Position numbers and translations under genes: made by a program | Shown: piece by piece, positions 16,598 through 23,855 of the stretch | Position numbering within the stretch: the stretch's first letter is position 1 | Layout: the number at the start of each line of letters is the position of its first letter | Notes under the pieces: generated by a model | Told to the model about the DNA's origin: nothing | What the model saw: only the letters and a program-made list of their open reading frames with translations | Database searches by the model: none | From: Sediminibacterium sp. UBA657 | GTDB lineage: Bacteria; Bacteroidota; Bacteroidia; Chitinophagales; Chitinophagaceae | NCBI GenBank assembly: GCA_002299885.1 | Contig: DBOB01000021.1 | Span: forward strand, 1-64,000 | DNA length: 64,000 nucleotides | Direction of reading: 5' to 3'

Positions 16598-17440
16598 ATG
16601 AAAAAAATAATTTTACTAAGTGGCATGCTTTTTTTAGCTGTCTTTCATGTAAACGCACAGTCTACTAAGAATCCTTACTTTAATTACAAGGGTAAATTAA
16701 TTATTATAGGAGGAGGATCTATTCCAGATTCTTTATTTGAATTTTTTGCAGCCCATTGTGGAGGTAAAGATCAGCCTGTGGTGTACATTCCAACAGCTAC
16801 ATCGGATGAAAAATATATTCAAGAGGGAGGGCATTTAGAAAAGTTTACCTCCAGAAGTTTTACAAATTTGTCGACTATTCATACAAGAGATAAAGCAAAA
16901 GCAGATGCGGCAGAAAATATTGCGTTAATGAGAAAGGCGAAGGGTATTTTCTTTGGAGGAGGCGACCAGGATTTAATTGCAGAAGCTTATGGAAATACTC
17001 AATTGTATAAAGAGATGCTTGCTTTACTAGACAGAGGTGGTGTGATTATGGGAACTTCTGCCGGCGCAACCATTATGGGCGCGTTGTTGGTTGGTGGAGA
17101 TGCAAGAAAAGACCTTACTAAAAAGTTCCCTTTCCAACCTGCATTCTCCTTTATACAAAATGTAGATATTGATCAACATGTATTGGTGCGTAATAGACAA
17201 TTTGATTTAATACCTGTTATTGAAACCTATCCCACTCATTTAGGTGTGGGGATAGATGAGTCCACAGCGATTATCGTAGAGGGCAATCAATTTAAAGTAT
17301 GGGGTAATTCTTATGTGATGGTCTATGATGCAAAAGACTGGGCCAATCAAAAAGCAACTTATGGAAAAGTCCTTAAGCCATTTAAAATGATGTACAGCGG
17401 ACAGGCATTTGATTTGAATACACATCAAATTATTAAATAG
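16598..17440 (+). CDS. Secreted cyanophycinase-like peptidase (S51 family)
   Basis: The 280-residue protein has a signal peptide (MKKIILLSGMLFLAVFHVNAQ). It then shows the class I glutamine-amidotransferase-like fold of S51 peptidases: KLIIIGGGSIP, GIFFGGGDQDLIAEAY and the nucleophile elbow GTSAGATIMG with Ser154. The later IDQHVLVRNRQFDL and GVGIDESTAIIV segments fit cyanophycinase, a serine exopeptidase that cuts beta-Asp-Arg dipeptides from cyanophycin. Export to the periplasm or outside suggests use of an external polymer or peptide rather than a storage granule. The exact substrate is uncertain. No cyanophycin synthetase gene is in the window. Confidence 0.86.
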   Translation: MKKIILLSGMLFLAVFHVNAQSTKNPYFNYKGKLIIIGGGSIPDSLFEFFAAHCGGKDQPVVYIPTATSDEKYIQEGGHLEKFTSRSFTNLSTIHTRDKAKADAAENIALMRKAKGIFFGGGDQDLIAEAYGNTQLYKEMLALLDRGGVIMGTSAGATIMGALLVGGDARKDLTKKFPFQPAFSFIQNVDIDQHVLVRNRQFDLIPVIETYPTHLGVGIDESTAIIVEGNQFKVWGNSYVMVYDAKDWANQKATYGKVLKPFKMMYSGQAFDLNTHQIIK

Positions 17441-17476
17441 CCTAAATTAAATACATAAGCCTTTATTCAATAGGGC

Positions 17477-17505
17477 TTGAAAAACTAATATATGGCTTAA
17501 CTTTG
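17477..17505 (+). promoter_or_regulatory. Promoter of thrA
   Basis: TTG (17477-17479), 18 bases, then TAACTTTG (17498-17505), a perfect TAnnTTTG element. The predicted transcription start is near 17512. This rules out the in-frame GTG at 17505 as the start codon and supports the ATG at 17535. Confidence 0.75.
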
Positions 17506-17534
17506 TGGCCATCTATTTAGTTGAAAAAAATATT

Positions 17535-20087
17535 ATGCAGGTTTTAAAGTTTGGAGGCAGTTCGGTAGGTACAACAGATGCAATTTCAAAAGTGATTGCG
17601 ATTGTAAAAGAACGTGTACAAAAAACTCCAACAATTGTAGTGGTGTCTGCTATGAGTGGTGTTACAGATCAACTCATTTTATTAGGACAAACAGCAGCTC
17701 AAGGCAATAAAGCTTATCAAACAATGATTCAAAGCATTGCACAAAAGCATGAAGATGCAGTGCGAGTTTTATTACCAACTGTGCAACAGGCGACTGCTTT
17801 AAATATGGTGAAGGCATTGATCCAAGAAATTGAATCCCATTGCGCAATGTTAATGAATGAAAAAGTATTGACCCTTCGCATGCAGGATTGTTTAATGAGT
17901 TATGGAGAAATACTATCTTCTAAAATTATAGCTGCAGCATTTGAGGCAGAAGGCGTAGATCAAGTATGGTTGGATTCTAGATCGATGATTAAAACCAATA
18001 GCAATTATACAAGCGCAGTGGTAGATAGAGCATTAACCAATCAAACCATTCAAGCATATTTTGCAAATCCTACAAATCAACATGCATTGTATATGGCGCC
18101 TGGTTTTATAGCATCCAATGCAGAAGGCCATACGACTACATTAGGGAGAGGTGGATCAGATTATTCAGGAGCAATCTATGCTGCATCTATCAATGCGTCT
18201 ATCTTAGAAATATGGACTGATGTGAGTGGGATGATGACGGCAGATCCAAGAATGGTGCAAAATGCCAAAGCCATTCCAAATATTTCTTATCATGAGGCCA
18301 TGGAGTTATCGCATTTTGGCGCTAAAATTATTTATCCTCCAACAATATTGCCAGTGATGCATGCGCGTATTCCATTATGGATCAAAAATACTTTTGAGCC
18401 AGCGCATCCAGGTACCTGTATCGAAAATGAATCTCCAAAAGACAGCAATGTTATACGAGGTATTTCTAGTATCAAAGACATTTGTTTATTGAGTTTAGAA
18501 GGCGCGGGGATGGCGGCAATACCAGGTTTTACAAAAAGATTGTTTGATGCACTTGCAAAAAAACAAATCAGCATAATTATTATTACACAAAGTTCATCAG
18601 AGCATTCTATCTCTGTGGGCGTGAGTTTGCAGGATACGCATCTGGCTAAAATTGCAGTGGATGCAGAGTTCGAGGAAGAAATTAATTTACAATTGCTTGA
18701 GCCATTGATCATAGAAAAAGAATTATCTATTATTGCCTTAGTGGGTGAGCAAATGAGAAATCATCCAGGCGTCAGTGGAAAAATGTTTACTGTCTTAGGA
18801 GCCAATGGAATCAATATAAGGGCAATTGCACAAGGGTCCTCAGAAAAAAATATTACTGCAGTCATTGAAGCAAATGATGTGCACAAGGCAATGAACTTAT
18901 TACATGAGGCATTCTTTGAGTCTACTCATAAGCAGGTGAATGTGTTTATTGCTGGTGTGGGAAATGTAGGAAGTAAATTAATTGAACAAATTAAACTTCA
19001 AGCGGCCAATTTGCAATCTACCTTAAGATTACAAATTAATATTCTGGGGATTGCCAATAGTAAAAAGCATTTGATCAATTTAAAAGGCATTGACTTAGGT
19101 CATTCTAATAATTTGACTGATTCTAATAACACTCATTCTAGTCATGCGCATGATTGGAGCGATCAATTGGCCGTGGCATCCTCTGGTAGTATTCATACCG
19201 GCACAATACAAGACTATGTTGCTGCGATCCTAGATCATAATTTACCGAACTCAATTTTTGTAGATGTTACTGCAAATGCTGCTGTAGCAGACACTTACGC
19301 CCAATTATTAAGCAAGGGGATATCCGTGGTGGCTTGTAATAAAATTGCATGCTCATCACCGTATGCGCATTATGCAAATTTAAAATCACTGGCTCAAAAT
19401 CATCATGCTGCATTTTTATTTGAAACCAATGTAGGCGCAAGTTTACCTGTGATAAGTACGTTGAACGATTTAATCCGAAGCGGTGATCAGGTTCATAAAA
19501 TAGAAGCAGTGCTGTCTGGCACATTGAATTTTGTTTTTAACAATTATGCAGGAGGTACGGACGGAAAAACATTTGCACAAGTGGTGAAACAAGCGCAGGA
19601 TGAGGGTTATACAGAACCAGATCCAAGACTGGATTTAGGCGGAACAGATGTAATGCGTAAAATATTAATCTTAGCCAGAGAAGCGGGACATCCACTAGAA
19701 ATGGAATCAATCAATAACGAATCTTTCTTACCAGCTTCATGTTTTAATGGATCTGTTGCAGATTTTTATACCGAGTTAGAAAAACAAGAACCGCATTTTA
19801 AACAATTATACGATGCAGCTGCGGCAGCGGGATGCAAATTAAAATTCATTGCTAAGTTTGAAAGTAATGCAAACGAAAAAATGAATGGGATGGCTACTGC
19901 AAAAGTTGGATTACAACATATTCAACCAAGCTCAGATTTTTACCATCTATATGGCAAGGATAATTTAGTATTATTCTATACGAATCGATACCCTGAACTA
20001 CCTTTAGTAATTAAGGGAGCTGGCGCAGGCGCAGACGTTACGGCGTCAGGCGTCTTTGCTGATATCATTAGAGCTGCAAGGGCTTAG
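17535..20087 (+). CDS. thrA: Bifunctional aspartate kinase / homoserine dehydrogenase
   Basis: The 850-residue fusion catalyses the first and third steps from aspartate to threonine, methionine and lysine precursors. The N-terminal kinase domain starts with MQVLKFGGSSVGTTDA and holds LGRGGSDYSGAIYA. Two ACT domains follow (about 310-460, containing HPGVSGKMFTVLGANGINIR), where threonine feedback would act. The C-terminal dehydrogenase has the NAD(P)-binding VNVFIAGVGNVGSKL, then FETNVGASLPVISTLNDL and the catalytic EPDPRLDLGGTDVMRK. An Asn/His/Ser-rich insert (SNNLTDSNNTHSSHAHDW) sits in the dehydrogenase domain. The start at 17535 is chosen because the protein family begins there and the promoter overlaps the alternative GTG. 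thrB and thrC do not follow. Confidence 0.96.
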   Translation: MQVLKFGGSSVGTTDAISKVIAIVKERVQKTPTIVVVSAMSGVTDQLILLGQTAAQGNKAYQTMIQSIAQKHEDAVRVLLPTVQQATALNMVKALIQEIESHCAMLMNEKVLTLRMQDCLMSYGEILSSKIIAAAFEAEGVDQVWLDSRSMIKTNSNYTSAVVDRALTNQTIQAYFANPTNQHALYMAPGFIASNAEGHTTTLGRGGSDYSGAIYAASINASILEIWTDVSGMMTADPRMVQNAKAIPNISYHEAMELSHFGAKIIYPPTILPVMHARIPLWIKNTFEPAHPGTCIENESPKDSNVIRGISSIKDICLLSLEGAGMAAIPGFTKRLFDALAKKQISIIIITQSSSEHSISVGVSLQDTHLAKIAVDAEFEEEINLQLLEPLIIEKELSIIALVGEQMRNHPGVSGKMFTVLGANGINIRAIAQGSSEKNITAVIEANDVHKAMNLLHEAFFESTHKQVNVFIAGVGNVGSKLIEQIKLQAANLQSTLRLQINILGIANSKKHLINLKGIDLGHSNNLTDSNNTHSSHAHDWSDQLAVASSGSIHTGTIQDYVAAILDHNLPNSIFVDVTANAAVADTYAQLLSKGISVVACNKIACSSPYAHYANLKSLAQNHHAAFLFETNVGASLPVISTLNDLIRSGDQVHKIEAVLSGTLNFVFNNYAGGTDGKTFAQVVKQAQDEGYTEPDPRLDLGGTDVMRKILILAREAGHPLEMESINNESFLPASCFNGSVADFYTELEKQEPHFKQLYDAAAAAGCKLKFIAKFESNANEKMNGMATAKVGLQHIQPSSDFYHLYGKDNLVLFYTNRYPELPLVIKGAGAGADVTASGVFADIIRAARA

Positions 20088-20094
20088 TGTTCAA

Positions 20095-22512
20095 CTATTT
20101 CCCTTTTAAGTATTTATCCAACCAGCGACCTTGCTCATACAATAAGTGCAATACATTTTCTTTACCTCTGTATCCATGCGCTTCATAAGGTAGGTATACA
20201 AAACGTACCGTGCCACCGTGTCCTTTGATGGCTGCATATAAACGCTCGCTATTGATTGGGAAAGTACCTGTGTTGTCGTCCATCTCGCCATGCGTTAATA
20301 AAATAGGTGTCTTTATTTTATTGGCATGTGCAAAAGGACTCATGTCTAAATACAATTGAGGTGCTTGCCAGAAAGTTCTGTCTTCGTTTTGGAATCCAAA
20401 AGGCGTCAAGGTTCTGTTATATGCACCACTGCGCGCAATACCTGCTTTGAATAAATTACTATGTGCTAATACGTTTGCAGTCATGAATGCACCATAACTA
20501 TGTCCACCAATCGCGAACTTGTTACGATCACTCACGCCCATGCTTACTAATTTATCAATTGCTGCACTTGCATTTAAAATCAATTGATTCACAAAATCAT
20601 CGTTCGGTTTTTTATCAGGAGAAGTAGCTACAATTGGCATTTCTGCATTATCTAAAATCGCATAACCTTGTGTTACATAAAACACAGGAGAGCCCCAGCT
20701 TAACAAAGTAAATTTGTGTTGGTTACCTCTAATCTGACTTGCATCCGCAGCGCTTGTAAATTCTCTAGGATAAGCCCAAAGTAAAGTAGGCAAAGGACCA
20801 TCTTTTTCCTTGTTGTAACCCTTAGGTAAATATAAGTCACCTGTTAAGTCTACACCATCGGCTCTTTTGTATTTAATTTTTTCTTTGGTCACCCCTTCCA
20901 TGCTTGCATAAGGATTGCTAAAATTAGTGATTGCAACCGATGTGTTTGCTTGTAAAGATTTTAAATAATAATTAGGCACTTCTTTTTCGGTCTCTCTACG
21001 TGTAATAATTTTTAAAGTAGCAGCATCTAATACATCCACTACATATTCAAAACAATCTTCTTTACTGCGCCAAATAATCTCATTGGTTTTTGTATCTAAG
21101 TTGTAGATAGATAAATAAGGAAGATCCCCTTTGTCGGATGCACCTGTTGTGTTGTTCATTAAAACTGCACGGCCATTGTTCACAGTAGCAATCACATCTT
21201 TACCGAATTTATTTTTATGCGTTACTGGATTACCCAAATTGCTATATGCATCTGTTAAACTTCTTTCATATAAAGTAGTTAAGCTATTTGCTTTATGATT
21301 GTACACACTTACTTTATAACGTTGCTTTGTTCTTAATACTTCGGTTACCAAAGCCAATGTCTCGTCACCCCAGCTGATATTTGAAAAACGTGCAGCTGTT
21401 TTAAATAATTCTTTAGGCGCTTCGTTAAAAGGCGCAGTCATGGCCATCACGGCATCATGAAAAGGAACTGCTTTTTTAATTAAGCCACTGTCTAAAGGCA
21501 TGGCATATACAATGGTAGCGGCTTCATCATCCTTCCACTCAAAACCACGCGGCGCATTTTGTACATTGTCATATCCACTTGCAGTACCCTCAGAAGAAGG
21601 TAATTGCGCAATAGTTTTTACCAATGCACCATTTTTATCAAGCACTTGCATCGAAGACGCAAAACCATAAGCAGTTACTAAATAAGAGAATGGTTTATTT
21701 AAAGTACGAGTAAGGATATAATTTTTATCAGGAGAGATGCTAAAGCTATTTGTCAATGCAGGAGTGCCTACTTTAGTTTCTACGCCATTTTTATTTTTAA
21801 CCAATTGGCTCTTCGCTAAAAATTCAAAGACATATTCATCATAAGGTGACTTGATCAAGTCTTGATACGTCACACTAGGTGCAGCTTTACCTAAGTTCTC
21901 CTGAATGGTTGGTCCTTTTGGTGTGATAGGTCTTTTAGCTAAAGCGCTTGCTGCATTCACATTCACTTTGTACATTACTGTTGCATCATCTAACCAAACT
22001 AGGCTAGCACCTAAAATTAAATTAGCAGCAGTCTTGTTTATTTTTTGACAAGTTAAAGTGGTGATGTCAATCACATAAACATCTACCGCATTTGCAGAAA
22101 CATTGTAAAATGCAATTTTATTTTCTGAAGGATTCCATGAAGGACTCAATGCAGCAATGGTTGCAGGCATCCCTTTAATGGCCAAAGCTTTATTGCTTGC
22201 AATATCTTTAATCGTCATCCCTTTGATATAATTCTGACGGGTAGGAGAAAAATTATTTGGATTCAAACGAAGCCCTGCAATTTTAAATTCAGCTTGTCCT
22301 AATTCCTCTACTAAAGGATAAGAAGGACGCTCCATAATAAGCATATGTTTTGCTTTTCCATCCACACTAATCGTTGGTGTTGGCGCTGCTAACAATAAGT
22401 CTGCAATTTCTTTTGCTGGAACTTGATACGCGGATGCATCTTGAGCAAAACTGTTTAAGCTCAATAAGGCTAGGATAAAAAAGCCAGTGATAGAACCTAT
22501 GATTTTTTTCAT
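20095..22512 (-). CDS. Secreted S9-family peptidase (prolyl oligopeptidase type)
   Basis: The 805-residue protein has a signal peptide (MKKIIGSITGFFILALLSLNSFAQ), a beta-propeller-like N-terminal two thirds with repeated Asp/Trp motifs (ISPDKNYILTR, SWNPSENKIAFYN), and an alpha/beta-hydrolase domain. The catalytic triad is visible: Ser in IGGHSYGAFMTAN near residue 668, Asp in THGEMDDNTG, and His in LPYEAHGYRG. It probably cleaves peptides in the periplasm for nutrition. I set the start at the ATG at 22512 because the signal peptide begins there; an in-frame upstream ATG would add 19 residues before it. The gene converges on thrA with only 7 bases between and no terminator. Confidence 0.93.
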   Translation of the reverse strand: MKKIIGSITGFFILALLSLNSFAQDASAYQVPAKEIADLLLAAPTPTISVDGKAKHMLIMERPSYPLVEELGQAEFKIAGLRLNPNNFSPTRQNYIKGMTIKDIASNKALAIKGMPATIAALSPSWNPSENKIAFYNVSANAVDVYVIDITTLTCQKINKTAANLILGASLVWLDDATVMYKVNVNAASALAKRPITPKGPTIQENLGKAAPSVTYQDLIKSPYDEYVFEFLAKSQLVKNKNGVETKVGTPALTNSFSISPDKNYILTRTLNKPFSYLVTAYGFASSMQVLDKNGALVKTIAQLPSSEGTASGYDNVQNAPRGFEWKDDEAATIVYAMPLDSGLIKKAVPFHDAVMAMTAPFNEAPKELFKTAARFSNISWGDETLALVTEVLRTKQRYKVSVYNHKANSLTTLYERSLTDAYSNLGNPVTHKNKFGKDVIATVNNGRAVLMNNTTGASDKGDLPYLSIYNLDTKTNEIIWRSKEDCFEYVVDVLDAATLKIITRRETEKEVPNYYLKSLQANTSVAITNFSNPYASMEGVTKEKIKYKRADGVDLTGDLYLPKGYNKEKDGPLPTLLWAYPREFTSAADASQIRGNQHKFTLLSWGSPVFYVTQGYAILDNAEMPIVATSPDKKPNDDFVNQLILNASAAIDKLVSMGVSDRNKFAIGGHSYGAFMTANVLAHSNLFKAGIARSGAYNRTLTPFGFQNEDRTFWQAPQLYLDMSPFAHANKIKTPILLTHGEMDDNTGTFPINSERLYAAIKGHGGTVRFVYLPYEAHGYRGKENVLHLLYEQGRWLDKYLKGK

Positions 22513-22589
22513 ACAATTGATTTTACCTAAATTAAGATAAAATCGACATGCATGGATACCATCTATCAAAAAATATCAAGATAGACGCT

Positions 22590-22620
22590 AAAAACGGCCC
22601 CTAGATTAGGAGCCGTTTTT
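22590..22620 (-). terminator. Terminator of the nitroreductase gene
   Basis: AAAAACGGC (22590-22598) pairs with GCCGTTTTT (22612-22620); the inner bases can extend it as CCT/AGG. On the minus strand it follows the nitroreductase stop codon at 22653 and ends in a T-run. The flanking A-run and T-run are symmetrical, so it may also stop plus-strand read-through. Confidence 0.85.
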
Positions 22621-22652
22621 TTCGAATACTTGCTTAAAAACTCAATTCAAAA

Positions 22653-23282
22653 CTATTTTCTGATGATTAATTTTTCAGACGCTCTTCTTACTTTCTTAGC
22701 GCCAGATAAATAATCATTTGCTGCGTCTCTGTATCCTAAAGTCACGGCTACAGCACTGTGTAAGCCAAGTTCCTTTAAACCTAAAGCTTCATCCACTGCA
22801 TCCGGTTTAAATCCTTCCATAGGTGTTGCATCAATTTCCTCCGTAGCAGCAGCTACCAATGCAAATCCAAGTGCAATATAGGTTTGCTTGGCAGCCCAAA
22901 TTTGTAATTGCTCGACTGTTAAATTTTTGATTGACCCATTTATATAACCAGCAAAGTCATTTAATGACTCAACAGGCACGCCTCTTTCTTCTGCAATTTC
23001 CTGCATATACTGTGCAACTTCTTTTTCTGTAATGCTATTCCAAGTAGCAAAAATCACCAATGCAGAAGACTCGCCTACTTGAGGTTGGTTGTAAAAATGG
23101 GGTTGTAATTTTTTTCTAGTTTCCTCATCTTCAATCACAATGATATTATAAGGGGTCAAACCAAAAGAGCTAGGTGCTAATTTAGTTGCTTCTAAAATGG
23201 TATTCATTGTAGCTTCTGGGATCTTGTTGCCATTCATTCTCTTTACTGCGTAGCGCCATTTAAGGCTGTCTAATAAACTCAT
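22653..23282 (-). CDS. NAD(P)H-dependent nitroreductase (NfsB-like)
   Basis: The 209-residue flavoprotein matches the FMN-binding nitroreductase family: RYAVKRMNGNKIPEATMNTILEATKLAPSS at the N-terminus (the RxxxRxF-type phosphate contact and the PSSFGLTPYNIIVI segment), and the C-terminal GYRDAANDYLSGAKKVRR. Members reduce quinones and nitro compounds with NAD(P)H. Length and motif order fit the NfsB/oxygen-insensitive group. It is a single-gene unit with its own promoter and terminator. The physiological substrate is unknown. Confidence 0.93.
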   Translation of the reverse strand: MSLLDSLKWRYAVKRMNGNKIPEATMNTILEATKLAPSSFGLTPYNIIVIEDEETRKKLQPHFYNQPQVGESSALVIFATWNSITEKEVAQYMQEIAEERGVPVESLNDFAGYINGSIKNLTVEQLQIWAAKQTYIALGFALVAAATEEIDATPMEGFKPDAVDEALGLKELGLHSAVAVTLGYRDAANDYLSGAKKVRRASEKLIIRK

Positions 23283-23319
23283 TGTATGTTGTTTTATATT
23301 TATTTCAATGTTTGAACAT

Positions 23320-23351
23320 CAAAGTTATACTAATTAACTGATGCTGCCAAA
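23320..23351 (-). promoter_or_regulatory. Promoter of the nitroreductase gene
   Basis: On the minus strand TTTG (23348-23351), 20 bases, then TAACTTTG (23320-23327), a full match to the TTG/TAnnTTTG consensus. The start of transcription would be near 23313, about 31 bases before the ATG at 23282. Confidence 0.72.
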
Positions 23352-23400
23352 CTATAAACAACCGCAATGTGAAATAGTTTAAAACGAGTAACTTTATAAC

Positions 23401-23748
23401 ATGCTATTTAATAAAACCTTTAAGCAGTTTCTTGCGCTAGCCATGCTAGTGGTTTTTGCGTTTAGCATCACGCCACAAAAATCGATTCACGATTTAGTTG
23501 CAAAACATATCGATCCAAATAGCTGTTCGGTACATAAGGATTTGCATATTGAGCAAATTGAAAAAACAGAACTGCATTGTACTTTTGATTTTCAGGTAGC
23601 TACGACACCTTTTGTGGACTATGATTTTAGTATTGAAATAGCTACACCTACTATTGCAAAAGCACGTAATACAAATTTTGTAGCAGCGCCAATTGCGCAA
23701 TACGCTATCGTTTCTGACTCTCGAGGCCCCCCTGCTTTTTATTGTTAA
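23401..23748 (+). CDS. Small exported protein ending in an RGPP motif, next to a TonB receptor
   Basis: The 115-residue protein has a membrane-spanning or signal segment at residues 10-25 (FLALAMLVVFAFSIT), then a stretch with spaced His and Cys residues (HDLVAKHIDPNSCSVHKDLHIEQ, TELHC), and ends SDSRGPPAFYC. Small Bacteroidota proteins with His/Cys residues and a C-terminal RGPP motif are often encoded beside TonB-dependent receptors, and I suspect it belongs to that group. The function is unknown; metal binding in the periplasm is a guess from the His/Cys content. The receptor gene starts 107 bases later on the same strand. Confidence 0.72.
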   Translation: MLFNKTFKQFLALAMLVVFAFSITPQKSIHDLVAKHIDPNSCSVHKDLHIEQIEKTELHCTFDFQVATTPFVDYDFSIEIATPTIAKARNTNFVAAPIAQYAIVSDSRGPPAFYC

Positions 23749-23855
23749 AGCTAATATTGACTAAAAGTTGATATAGCATCTAATTTGATGTATGAATAAA
23801 TTATTCTTACAATTGAATGAAAAGAATTACAATAAAATAGTACAATCTAATTGTC

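Noticed and set aside
23380..23400. TAACTTTA as promoter of the small RGPP protein
   Set aside because: Its transcription start would fall on the ATG itself and no -33 TTG is present.
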